The notes below the pieces were generated by a model. That model did no database searches. It was not told where the DNA came from and saw only the letters and a list, made by a program, of their open reading frames with translations. The position numbers and the translations under genes were made by a program. This document shows, piece after piece, positions 1-8,151 of a DNA stretch of 64,000 nt; position 1 is the stretch's first letter; each line of letters starts with the position of its first letter. This DNA comes from Streptomyces marinisediminis. Lineage in GTDB: Bacteria > Actinomycetota > Actinomycetes > Streptomycetales > Streptomycetaceae. The DNA is taken from NCBI RefSeq assembly GCF_026262575.1, contig NZ_JAPKFL010000002.1, positions 124,001 to 188,000 of the forward strand, read 5' to 3'.

Positions 1-1961
1 GCGAGATGGACGAGCCGGAGTCGACCGCCGCCCTGGCGCTCGCCGCCCGGGAGCGACTCGACAACCTCACCTTCGTCGTCAACTGCAACCTCCAGCGCCT
101 GGACGGCCCGGTGCGCGCCAACTTCAAGATCGTGCAGGAGCTGGAGGCGCAGTTCCGCGCGGCCGGCTGGCACGTGGTGAAGTCGCTGTGGGGCACCGCC
201 TGGGACGAGCTGATCCAGCTCGACACCACCGGCGCGCTGCTGCGCCGCCTGCGCGACGTGCCCGACGCCCAGTTCCAGACGTACGCCACCCGCGACGCCG
301 CCTACATCCGCGAGCACTTCTTCGGCGCGGATCCGGCCCTGGCGGAACTGGCGAAGCTGCTCACCGACGACAAGATCACCGAGTGCTTCCACACCTCGCG
401 CGCCGGTCACGAGCCGCGCAAGGTGTACGCGGCGTACCAGGCGGCCGTCGAACACCGGGGCGCGCCGACGGTGATCCTGGCGCAGACGGTCAAGGGCTGG
501 ACGCTGGGCCCGGGCTTCGAGTCGCGCAACGCCAACCACCAGATGAAGAAGCTCTCCGGCAAGGAGTTCCGCGCCATGCGGGACCTGCTGGAGCTGCCCA
601 TCCCGGACGCCGAGCTGGACGACGAGCTGGTCCCCTACGCCCACCCGGGCGCCGACTCCCCCGAGGTGCGCTACCTCAGGGAGCGCCGCGCGGAGCTGGG
701 CGGCCCCGCCCCGGCGCGCACGGTGCACCCCGTCGCGCTGCCGGAGCCCGCGGAGCGGCCGTTCGCGGCGATGGCCAAGGGGAGCGGCAGCCAGGCGGTG
801 GCCACCACCATGGCCTTCGTGCGGCTGGTGAAGGACCTGATGCGGGACAAGGAGACCGGCAAGCGCTGGGTCCCGATCGTCCCGGACGAGGCGCGCACGT
901 TCGGCATGGAGGCGCTGTTCCCCTCCGCGGGCATCTACTCGCCGCTGGGCCAGACCTACGACCCGGTCGACCGCGACCAGCTCATGTACTACAAGGAGGC
1001 CAAGGACGGGCAGATCCTCAACGAGGGGATCACCGAGGCCGGCGCGATGGCGGACTTCACCGCCGCCGCGACGTCGTACGCCACGCACGGCGAGCCGATG
1101 ATCCCGTTCTACATCTTCTACTCGATGTTCGGCTGGCAGCGCACCGCCGACCAGTTCTGGGCGCTGGCCGACCAGCTCGGCCGGGGCTTCGTCGTGGGTG
1201 CCACGGCCGGCCGCACGACGCTGACGGGCGAGGGCCTCCAGCACGCCGACGGGCACTCGCCGCTGATCGCCGCGACGAACCCGGCCGCGCTCTCCTACGA
1301 CCCGGCCTTCGCGTACGAGATCGGCGTGATCGTGAAGGACGGTCTGCGCCGGATGTACGGGGAGGACCCGGAGGACGTCTTCTACTACCTGACGGTCTAC
1401 AACGAGCCCATGCCGCAGCCCGCGATGCCCGAGGGCGTCGAGGAGGGCATCGTCAAGGGGCTGTACCGGTTCAGCCAGGGCGAGGCGGCGGACGCGCAGG
1501 CGCCGCGCATCCAGCTCCTGGCCTCGGGCACCGCGATCCACTGGGTGCTCCAGGCCCAGCGGCTGCTGGCCGAGCAGTGGGGCGTCGCGGCGGACGTGTG
1601 GTCGGCGACGTCGTGGGGCGAGCTGCGCCGCGACGCGCTGGAGTGCGAGGCGGCCGCGCTGCGCGGCGAGGACCGGGTGCCGTACGTGACGCGCGTGCTG
1701 AAGGACGCGCCGGGCCCGGTACTGGCGGTCAGCGACTGGATGCGGCAGGTGCCGGACCAGATCAGCCAGTGGGTGCCGCAGGACTACTCCTCGCTGGGCA
1801 CCGACGGGTTCGGCCTGTCCGACACCCGGGAGAACGCCCGCCGCCACTTCGGGGTGGACGCCGAGTCGATCGCCGTCTCCGCGCTGGCCCAGCTCGCCCG
1901 GCGCGGTGAGGTCAAGCAGGAGACCGTCCGTCAGGCCGCCGAGCGGTACGGCCTGGCCTGA
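1..1961 (+). CDS. aceE: Pyruvate dehydrogenase E1 component, homodimeric type (5'-truncated by window edge)
   Basis: This is the C-terminal 653 or so residues of the thiamine-diphosphate-dependent E1 enzyme, which decarboxylates pyruvate and passes the acetyl group to lipoylated E2. The frame is open from the first base, so the true start lies upstream; the family is about 900 residues long. The sequence opens inside the ThDP motif (GEMDEPES, then VVNCNLQRLDGPVR), followed by the pyrimidine-binding domain (NEGITEAGAM, FYIFYSMFGWQRTADQFW) and the transketolase C-terminal domain. It ends in the typical GTDGFGLSDTRENARRHFGV region near the C-terminus. All visible core motifs look intact. A perfect 23-bp hairpin follows the stop. 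It links functionally to lipA/lipB at 48.7-50.6 kb, which make the lipoyl cofactor of E2. Confidence 0.97.
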   Translation, partial: EMDEPESTAALALAARERLDNLTFVVNCNLQRLDGPVRANFKIVQELEAQFRAAGWHVVKSLWGTAWDELIQLDTTGALLRRLRDVPDAQFQTYATRDAAYIREHFFGADPALAELAKLLTDDKITECFHTSRAGHEPRKVYAAYQAAVEHRGAPTVILAQTVKGWTLGPGFESRNANHQMKKLSGKEFRAMRDLLELPIPDAELDDELVPYAHPGADSPEVRYLRERRAELGGPAPARTVHPVALPEPAERPFAAMAKGSGSQAVATTMAFVRLVKDLMRDKETGKRWVPIVPDEARTFGMEALFPSAGIYSPLGQTYDPVDRDQLMYYKEAKDGQILNEGITEAGAMADFTAAATSYATHGEPMIPFYIFYSMFGWQRTADQFWALADQLGRGFVVGATAGRTTLTGEGLQHADGHSPLIAATNPAALSYDPAFAYEIGVIVKDGLRRMYGEDPEDVFYYLTVYNEPMPQPAMPEGVEEGIVKGLYRFSQGEAADAQAPRIQLLASGTAIHWVLQAQRLLAEQWGVAADVWSATSWGELRRDALECEAAALRGEDRVPYVTRVLKDAPGPVLAVSDWMRQVPDQISQWVPQDYSSLGTDGFGLSDTRENARRHFGVDAESIAVSALAQLARRGEVKQETVRQAAERYGLA

Positions 1962-1975
1962 CGGCCCGTCGGGCG

Positions 1976-2025
1976 ACACGGAGGGGCGGGGCCCGGCTGC
2001 CGAGCCGGGCCCCGCCCCTCCGTGT
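1976..2025 (+). terminator. Strong intrinsic-type hairpin after aceE
   Basis: A perfect 23-bp inverted repeat (arms 1976-1998 and 2003-2025, loop GCCG) begins 15 bp after the aceE stop. It lies between convergent transcription units (aceE rightwards, metP/metS leftwards) and could serve both. There is no long T run, which is normal for actinomycete terminators. Confidence 0.85.
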
Positions 2026-2079
2026 GCGTGCGGCCGTCGCCCGCGGGGTCCCGTCCCCGTGTCCGGGGCCCCGGGGGCG

Positions 2080-2217
2080 TCAGAGCGAGTGGCTCTCCGG
2101 GGACTCCGGCGGCTCCGCCACCTCGGGGTGGGCGCGCAGCCGCAGCACGGCCAGGAGCAGGCCGCCCCACACCACGACGATCGACACGATCAGCATCACG
2201 ACGGCGCTGACTGACAT
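2080..2217 (-). CDS. metS: MetS-like small subunit of methionine/alanine NSS importer
   Basis: A 45-residue protein: MSVSAVVMLIVSIVVVWG, then LLLAVLRLRAHPEVAEPPES and a short tail. It has one N-terminal membrane helix (about residues 4-26) and an acidic, proline-rich tail. This matches the small MetS subunit family (methionine/alanine importer small subunit), which partners an NSS-family transporter as in Corynebacterium MetPS. Its ATG shares one base with the TGA of the upstream transporter gene, so translation is probably coupled. The gene is easily missed because of its size. The partner gene and the overlap make the assignment strong. Confidence 0.85.
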   Translation of the reverse strand: MSVSAVVMLIVSIVVVWGGLLLAVLRLRAHPEVAEPPESPESHSL

Positions 2218-3737
2218 CACTTGCTCCTCTGGTCATCGCTGTGGGCGGCCACGGGGGTGTCCTCGCGGCGCCAGGGGATGAGGGCCAGGAGGATGCCGAC
2301 GAGCAGTGCGGCCCCGGCCACGCCCCAGCCCGCCCACAGCAGGAAGCTGGTCGGGTAGCCCTCGTAGTTCTCGCCCAGCTCCTGGGTGAGCGCGTCGATG
2401 AGCATCAGCCCCAGCACGAGGGGGGTGACGACGCCCAGGCACACCCGCCACCAGCGGCCCAGCCGGACCGCCGAGGTGGCGTCGGCGTCGCCCTGGAGCA
2501 TCGGCAGCTTGCGCAGGATCCAGGCGACGAAGACGACGGCGACCAGCGCGGCCAGCGCGATGCCGTAGCGGTTGATGAACCGGTCGGCGGCGTCCAGCAG
2601 GTACAGCCCGCCCTCGGTCGGGTAGAGCAGCACGGACGCCAGCGCGACCAGGCCGCCCACCATCAGCACGGCCGGGACGCGGGCCATGCGCAGCCGGTCC
2701 TGCACGGCGGAGACGATGACCTGCACGATGCTGATGAGCGAGGTCAGACCCGCGATGACCAGCGAACCGAAGAACAGCACGCCGAAGAAGCCGCCCCAGG
2801 GCATCTCGGAGATGATGGTCGGGAAGGCGACGAAGGCGAGGCCGAGGCCGCCCTCGGTGTCGAACACCGCGCCGCCGCTGCCGGCCGCGAGGAAGCCGAG
2901 CGTGGCGAAGACGCCGATGCCGGCGAGGATCTCGAAGGAGCTGTTGGCGAAGCCCGCGACCAGCGCGGAACCGGTGAGGTCGGAGCGGCGGCCCAGGTAG
3001 GAGGCGTACGTGATCATGATGCCGAAGCCGACGGACAGCGAGAAGAAGATCTGCCCGTAGGCGGCGACCCAGACGTTGCCGTCCGTCAGGGCGCCCCAGT
3101 CCGGGGTGAAGAAGGCGTCCAGGCCCTGGGCCGCGCCGTCCAGCGTGAGCGCCCGGATGACCAGGACGACGAAGAACGCCACGAGCAGCGGGATGAAGAT
3201 CTTGTTGGCGGTCTCGATGCCGCGCCGCACGCCCAGGGCGAGGATGACCAGCACGACCACCCACACCGCGAGCAGCGGCCAGAAGACGCCGGGCACGTAC
3301 CCGCCGATCTCGCCCGGGGTGTCGCCGACCTGGAGGAAGTCGACGAAGAGGAAGCCCTCGGCGTCCCCGCCCCACTCCTGGCCCACCGAGAAGCCCACGT
3401 AGCGGACGGCCCAGGCGAGGATCAGCCCGTAGTAGGTGGCGATGACGAAGCAGATCGCCACCTGCCACCAGCCGATGAACTGGGCCGGCTTGCCCAGCCG
3501 TCGGAACGACGCGGGGGCCGAGCCCCGATGGCGCCGGCCGATCGTGTATTCCATGATCAGCAGAGGCAGGCCCGCCGTCAGCAGCGCGATGAGGTAGGGC
3601 AGCAGGAAGGCGCCCCCGCCGTTGCGGTAGGCCTCGGCCGGGAAGCGCCAGATGTTGCCCAGACCGACCGCCGAACCGATCGCGGCGAGGATGAAGCCCG
3701 CCCGGGTACCCCATTGCTCGCGAGGTTGATCGCTCAT
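2217..3737 (-). CDS. metP: Neurotransmitter:sodium symporter (MetP-like amino-acid importer)
   Basis: A 506-residue Na+-coupled transporter of the NSS/SNF family with about 12 membrane helices. The N-terminal signature WGTRAGFILAAIGSAVGLGN is the Na+/substrate site of helix 1 (LeuT fold); GQIFFSLSVGFGIMITYASY and the SNSSFE-like FANSSFEILAG segment follow. The ATG at 3737 is chosen because the NSS signature starts about ten residues later; the frame stays open further upstream, but that part reads antisense through the next gene and is low in sense. The gene overlaps metS by one base, so the pair should import methionine, alanine or a similar amino acid. A divergent WYL regulator starts 105 bp away and may control it. 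Confidence 0.93.
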   Translation of the reverse strand: MSDQPREQWGTRAGFILAAIGSAVGLGNIWRFPAEAYRNGGGAFLLPYLIALLTAGLPLLIMEYTIGRRHRGSAPASFRRLGKPAQFIGWWQVAICFVIATYYGLILAWAVRYVGFSVGQEWGGDAEGFLFVDFLQVGDTPGEIGGYVPGVFWPLLAVWVVVLVILALGVRRGIETANKIFIPLLVAFFVVLVIRALTLDGAAQGLDAFFTPDWGALTDGNVWVAAYGQIFFSLSVGFGIMITYASYLGRRSDLTGSALVAGFANSSFEILAGIGVFATLGFLAAGSGGAVFDTEGGLGLAFVAFPTIISEMPWGGFFGVLFFGSLVIAGLTSLISIVQVIVSAVQDRLRMARVPAVLMVGGLVALASVLLYPTEGGLYLLDAADRFINRYGIALAALVAVVFVAWILRKLPMLQGDADATSAVRLGRWWRVCLGVVTPLVLGLMLIDALTQELGENYEGYPTSFLLWAGWGVAGAALLVGILLALIPWRREDTPVAAHSDDQRSK

Positions 3738-3842
3738 GGCTCGGACGGTAACAGCGCCCCCGGACATCCGCCTACCCGGCGGCGCCTGACGGTTCGGCGG
3801 TCCGGCGCGACCCCCGTGGCCGCCGGTGGGGACAATGCGGCC

Positions 3843-4817
3843 ATGCGCGCGGCGAGACTCATCAGGCTGGTGCTGCTCCTGCAGAACCGACGGACCATGA
3901 CGGCGGCCGAGTTGGCGGCGGAGCTGGAGGTGTCGGAGCGGACGGTCGTCCGGGACGTCGCCGCGCTCGGCGAGGCCGGGGTCCCGGTGTACGCGGAGCG
4001 GGGCCGGGCGGGCGGGTACCGCCTGATCGGGGGGTACCGCACCCGGCTGACGGGGATGGGCCGCAGCGAGGCGGAGGCGCTGTTCCTCTCGGGGGTGCCC
4101 GCGGTCCTGCGCGACCTGGGCCTGGCGGACGCCGCCTCGGCGGCGGGGCTGAAGGTGCTGGCGGCGCTGCGGCCCGAGCTGGGCGACGCGCGCCGCAGCG
4201 TGGCCCAGCGCTTCCACCTGGACGCACCCGGCTGGTGGCAGGAGCCGACGACGCCCGCGCCGCTGGCCGAGCTGGCCCGTGCGGTGTGGGCCGACCGCCG
4301 TGTCACGGTGCGCTACGGGCGGCCCGGTGGCGCGGTGGTGCGCGAGCTGGAGCCCTACGGGCTCGTGCTGAAGGCGGGCGTGTGGTATCTGGCCGCCCGG
4401 GTCGCCGAGAAGTTCCGCGTCTACCGGGTGGACCGCGTGGTGGCCGTCGAGCCGGGCGAGGCGTTCACCCGGGAGGAGGAGTTCGACCTCCCGGCGTTCT
4501 GGGAAGAGCACGCCGCCGCGTTCGCCCGCTCGCTGCTGCGCGAGGAGGTCGTCGTCCGGCTGACCGAGGCGGGGGCGCGACGGCTGCGGCACGTGCACGG
4601 GGACCGCGCGGCGGCGGAGGAGGCGCTGGCCCGCGCGGCCCCGGCCGGCGCCTCCCCGGACGGCGGGGTGACGATCACCCTGCCGGTGGAGTCGCAGGAG
4701 GTGGCGTACACCCAGTTGCTCGCACTCGGCCCGGAGGCGGAGGTGCTGGCCCCGCCCGCCCTGCGCGCCCGCTTCGCGCGAGCGGCCCGCACGATGGCCG
4801 CCCACTACCACCCCTGA
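3843..4817 (+). CDS. WYL-domain helix-turn-helix transcriptional regulator (DeoR/YafY-like)
   Basis: A 324-residue regulator. The N-terminal winged helix (about 3-58) contains LVLLLQNRRTMTAAELAAELEVSERTVVRDVAALGEAGVPV, followed by a linker and a WYL sensor domain (about 135-210) with the signature ELEPYGLVLKAGVWYLAARV. A C-terminal WCX extension completes it (about 230-315). WYL domains bind small ligands or nucleic acid. The ATG at 3843 gives the usual N-terminus. It is transcribed away from metPS across a 105-bp gap, making autoregulation or control of the transporter plausible, but no operator could be assigned. Confidence 0.9.
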   Translation: MRAARLIRLVLLLQNRRTMTAAELAAELEVSERTVVRDVAALGEAGVPVYAERGRAGGYRLIGGYRTRLTGMGRSEAEALFLSGVPAVLRDLGLADAASAAGLKVLAALRPELGDARRSVAQRFHLDAPGWWQEPTTPAPLAELARAVWADRRVTVRYGRPGGAVVRELEPYGLVLKAGVWYLAARVAEKFRVYRVDRVVAVEPGEAFTREEEFDLPAFWEEHAAAFARSLLREEVVVRLTEAGARRLRHVHGDRAAAEEALARAAPAGASPDGGVTITLPVESQEVAYTQLLALGPEAEVLAPPALRARFARAARTMAAHYHP

Positions 4818-5295
4818 CGCCCGCCCCCAGCGCGGCGACACCGCCCCGGAGCGCCCCGGGCACCCCGCGCGCCCGGGGCACCGCCCGCGTCTGGTGCCGG
4901 GCGCGGCGTCGGCCGGGCGCGGCGTCGGCCGGGTGCCGGCACCGTCCGCGTCGTCATCCGCCGGGCCGGGCCCCGGCCTCGACGGGGGCGAGTGTCAGCG
5001 GTGGGGCACGGGCGACGGCCGCACTGCGGCTCCCGACGCCCGGTGCCGGGCGCCGCCCCGCCGCTTTGGGCGTCGCCCCGGCAACGCGTGCGCCGCCCCG
5101 TCGGCCCGCGCCCCGGTGAGGCGGCCCTCGGCGGCGGGGCGCAGCCGACGGTCGCGCCGCGGAAGGCCGGCGCCGGTCCGGGCGTGGTGGCACCGGCCCC
5201 GGGCGCGTCGTGCCCGGCCCGCTCCGGGCCGCCGCCACCGCCGGGGCCCGCGCCGCACCGCGGCTGACGGGGGCTCCGGCGGGTGCGGGCGCGGG
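4818..5295. other. Gene-free, extremely GC-rich interval
   Basis: This stretch of 478 bp lies between convergent genes (WYL regulator and SDR). Frames are open on both strands, but only because stop codons are rare at this GC content. The translations are Arg/Pro/Gly/Ala-only, lack any recognisable domain and have no ribosome binding site. I see no convincing gene, RNA or long hairpin in it. Confidence 0.6.
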
Positions 5296-6285
5296 TCAGC
5301 GGTAGTCCAGGGGGTCGGCGCGGCGTCCGGCGTCCGTGTCGCGGAGGTAGCTCCAGGCGTCCGGGCGGGAGCCGTCCGTGTCGGTGAAGCCGTACTCCCT
5401 GGCGAGCCGGCCGCTGGAGAGCGAGCGGCCGTTGAACCGGGCGACGTCGGGGTCCGCGGCGAGCGCCACCAGGGCGCGGGCGACGTAGACGGGCGACTCG
5501 GAGATGCCGAACTCGGGTGTGGTCGCGAGGGCCTCGCGCCAGGTCTCCTCGGTGACGCGGAAGTGCGTGTCCAGCATGGTCTCCGACCGCAGCCAGCCGG
5601 GGGTGAGGGCCACCGCGGTCGCCCCGTGCGGGGCCAGCTCCTGGCCCAGCGCGTAGGCGACGCGCAGCGGGCCGTTCTTGGCCAGGTCGTAGTAGAGCGG
5701 CTCGCGGTAGCGGCGGTTGTACTCGGCGGTGCCGTCCGTCACCTCCACCACCAGCCCGCCGGGGTGCCGGATGAGCAGCGGTACGGCGTGGTGGCTGGTG
5801 ACCAGGTGGCTCTCGACGCCCAGCCGCACGGCCCGCAGGCCCATGGCGAGGTCGTGCTCCCACATGGGCTTGCCCCACTGCACGAGGTGGTCGCCGCCCC
5901 AGATGTCGTTGACGAGCACGTCCAGCCGGCCCTGCTCGTGGTCGACGCGCTCGACGAGCGCCGCCACCTGCTCGGGCACCAGGTGGTCGGTGGGCACGGC
6001 GATGCCCGTGCCCCCGGCCGCCTCCACCAGCTCCGCCGTCTCCTCGATCGTCTCGCTGGCGCGGCCGACCTCGCTGACCCGCTCGCGGGTGGTGCGGCCG
6101 CTGGCGTAGACCGTGGCCCCGGCCCGGCCCAGTTCCACGGCCATCGCCCGTCCGGCCCCGCGCGTGGCCCCGGCCACCAGCGCCACCCGGCCCGCCAGCG
6201 GCCGTTCCGCGGCGGCCTCCGCGTCCTCTCGGTTCACTCGGCCTTCCCGGCTCTCTCGGCCTTCCCGGCTCTCTCGCGTCGTCAT
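5296..6285 (-). CDS. Short-chain dehydrogenase/reductase (DHRS1-like)
   Basis: A 329-residue NAD(P)-dependent SDR. The cofactor motif is VALVAGATRGAGRAMAVELG (about 33-52), and LDVLVNDIWGGD covers the NNAG-like region. The catalytic pair is in the segment EPLYYDLAKNGPLRVAYALG, in which Y and K sit four apart (YxxxK-type). The N-terminus carries a charged low-complexity run (RESREG repeated) encoded by an 18-bp tandem repeat, so the real start could lie downstream. The long C-terminal part past LTPGWLRSETML agrees with the DHRS1-like family rather than the 250-residue classical SDRs. The substrate is unknown. Confidence 0.88.
   Translation of the reverse strand: MTTRESREGRESREGRVNREDAEAAAERPLAGRVALVAGATRGAGRAMAVELGRAGATVYASGRTTRERVSEVGRASETIEETAELVEAAGGTGIAVPTDHLVPEQVAALVERVDHEQGRLDVLVNDIWGGDHLVQWGKPMWEHDLAMGLRAVRLGVESHLVTSHHAVPLLIRHPGGLVVEVTDGTAEYNRRYREPLYYDLAKNGPLRVAYALGQELAPHGATAVALTPGWLRSETMLDTHFRVTEETWREALATTPEFGISESPVYVARALVALAADPDVARFNGRSLSSGRLAREYGFTDTDGSRPDAWSYLRDTDAGRRADPLDYR
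6241..6276 (-). repeat. 18-bp tandem repeat, two perfect copies
   Basis: Two identical 18-bp units (6241-6258 and 6259-6276) lie inside the first codons of the SDR gene and encode RESREG repeats. A degenerate fragment of a further unit adjoins on the left (6234-6240). Such in-frame units can vary in copy number between strains. Confidence 0.8.
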
Positions 6286-6424
6286 CGACCGCTCCCGTTC
6301 CCTCGTCGGCGTACGCGCTCACGCTCACAGCCAAACCCGACATCTGCTGTCGTGTTTCCGCGCGGGTTCGCCCGGCCGGGGGAGTGCGTGTGCGCGCGGG
6401 CGGGCCGGGGCGGATGCTGGTCCC

Positions 6425-6952
6425 GTGACGTTGCACGAGGACGAGTTCTGGGAGCTGATCGACAGCACCCGCGAGGCCGCCGACGGGGACCCGGACGACC
6501 ACGCGGAGCTGCTCGTCGAACGGCTGACCCAGCTCGACCCGGAGACGGTCACCGACTTCGCCCGCCACTTCGAGGCCCGCTACCAGCGCGCCTACCGCTG
6601 GGACGTGTGGGGGGCGGCCTGGGTGCTGCTCGACGGAGCCAGCGACGACGTGTTCGACGCGTTCCGGTGCTGGCTCATCGGCCAGGGCCGCGCGGTGTTC
6701 GAAGGCGCGCTGCACCAGGACCCGGACGCCCTCGCGGAGCTGCTGGAGGACTTCGACCCGGAGGTCGACGGGGAGGCGGAGGAGCTGGGCTACGCGGCGG
6801 ACGAGGCGTACGAGGCGCTGCTGGGCGGCGAGCTGCCCGAGCTGGGCCTGGCCGAGCCGCCGCCCGAGCCGGTCGGCACCCCGCTGGCCTTCGAGGACGC
6901 GCGCGTGCTCGCGGAGCGCTTCCCCCGGCTGTGGGCCCGCTTCCGCGGCTGA
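6425..6952 (+). CDS. DUF4240-domain protein
   Basis: A 175-residue acidic soluble protein with no signal peptide. The N-terminal motif EDEFWELIDSTREAADGDPD and the later FDAFRCWLIGQGRAVFEGAL are typical of DUF4240, a common actinomycete family of unknown function that also occurs near immunity-like proteins. The GTG start at 6425 puts the domain directly at the N-terminus; the open frame further upstream is antisense to the SDR gene. It ends 24 bp before the next gene, so the two may be co-transcribed. Confidence 0.8.
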   Translation: MTLHEDEFWELIDSTREAADGDPDDHAELLVERLTQLDPETVTDFARHFEARYQRAYRWDVWGAAWVLLDGASDDVFDAFRCWLIGQGRAVFEGALHQDPDALAELLEDFDPEVDGEAEELGYAADEAYEALLGGELPELGLAEPPPEPVGTPLAFEDARVLAERFPRLWARFRG

Positions 6953-6976
6953 CGCCCGGGACGCGAGGATGGGCGC

Positions 6977-7882
6977 ATGCGCATCGCGATCACCGGTTCC
7001 TCCGGCCTCATCGGTTCAGCCCTCGCACGCTCGCTGCGCCCCGAGGGGCACGAGATCGTCCGGCTCGTGCGGCGCCCGGCCGCGTCCGGGGACGAGGTGA
7101 CGTGGAACCCCGCGCGCGGTCACGTCGACGCCGCCGGTCTGGCCGGCGTCGAGGCCGTGGTGCACCTGGCGGGCGCGGGCGTGGGCGACCGCCGGTGGAC
7201 GGCGGCGTACAAGCGGGAGATCCGGGACAGCCGGGTCCTGGGCACCCGGGCGCTGGCCGGGGCCCTCGCCGCGCTGGAGACCCCGCCGCGCGTGCTGGTG
7301 TGCGCGAGCGGGATCAGCTACTACGGCGACACCGGCACGCGCGCCGTGGACGAGAGCGCCCCGCCGGGCACCGGGTTCCTGGCGGACGTGTGCCGGGAGT
7401 GGGAGGCGGCGGCCGAGCCCGCCCGGCGGGCCGGGGTGCGCACGGTGCACGCGCGCACCGGGATGGTCGTCTCCGGGGCGGGCGGTGCCTGGGGGCGGCG
7501 CCTGCTGCCGCTGTTCCGGGCGGGGCTCGGCGGCCGGCTGGGTGACGGGCGGCAGTTCTGGAGCTTCATCGCCCTGCACGACCACATCGCGGCGCTGCGG
7601 CACCTGCTCGCCGCTGACGGGCTCGACGGCCCGGTCAACCTCACCGCCCCCGAGCCCGCCACCAACCGGGAGGTGACGGCGGCGCTGGGCCGGGTGCTGC
7701 GGCGCCCGACCCTGGCGACGGCACCGGCGCCCGCGCTGCGGCTGGTGCTCGGCGACTTCGCGCAGGAGGTGCTGGCCAGCACCCGGGTACTGCCGCGGCG
7801 GCTGCTGGAGAGCGGGTTCGCCTTCGCCTGCCCGCGCATCGAGGACGCGGTACGGGCGGCGGCGTCCCCCACGGCACGGTAG
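6977..7882 (+). CDS. TIGR01777-family NAD-dependent epimerase/dehydratase (SDR39U1-like)
   Basis: A 301-residue atypical SDR. The Rossmann start is MRIAITGSSGLIGSALARSL. It continues with VVHLAGAGVGDRRWTAAYKR and the ASGISYYGDTG motif, which is diagnostic for the TIGR01777/YfcH/SDR39U1 family. The C-terminal DUF1731 segment is LVLGDFAQEVLASTRVLPRR, followed by LLESGFAFACPRIEDAVR. The substrate is unknown in bacteria; homologues have been linked to cell-division phenotypes in plastids and cyanobacteria. It follows the DUF4240 gene closely. Confidence 0.93.
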   Translation: MRIAITGSSGLIGSALARSLRPEGHEIVRLVRRPAASGDEVTWNPARGHVDAAGLAGVEAVVHLAGAGVGDRRWTAAYKREIRDSRVLGTRALAGALAALETPPRVLVCASGISYYGDTGTRAVDESAPPGTGFLADVCREWEAAAEPARRAGVRTVHARTGMVVSGAGGAWGRRLLPLFRAGLGGRLGDGRQFWSFIALHDHIAALRHLLAADGLDGPVNLTAPEPATNREVTAALGRVLRRPTLATAPAPALRLVLGDFAQEVLASTRVLPRRLLESGFAFACPRIEDAVRAAASPTAR

Positions 7883-8151
7883 GCCGCCCCACGCGGCGGC
7901 GCGGTGGAAGACGCCGGACGTGGCCAGGCGGACGGAACCAGGCGGACGGGGGCGGGGCGCACGGGGGCGGCGGGCCGCGGCGCATGCGCGACCGGTGTGC
8001 GACCGTGCACTCCACGTGCGCGCGTCCGGTGAAGGCGGGCCGTCCGTAGGGTCGGGAGCGGTGAAGCTTTGGCCACGCCGTGGGGGGGCATGAGCGGTAC
8101 AGCGCCACCGTTCGAACAGCTCAGGTAAGGCTTTCGACCTCGGGAGGGCCC

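Noticed and set aside
3738..4841. N-terminal extension of the NSS transporter frame through the WYL gene region
   Set aside because: It is antisense to a clear WYL regulator, Arg/Gln/Pro-rich and has no domain; the transporter signature starts right after the ATG at 3737.
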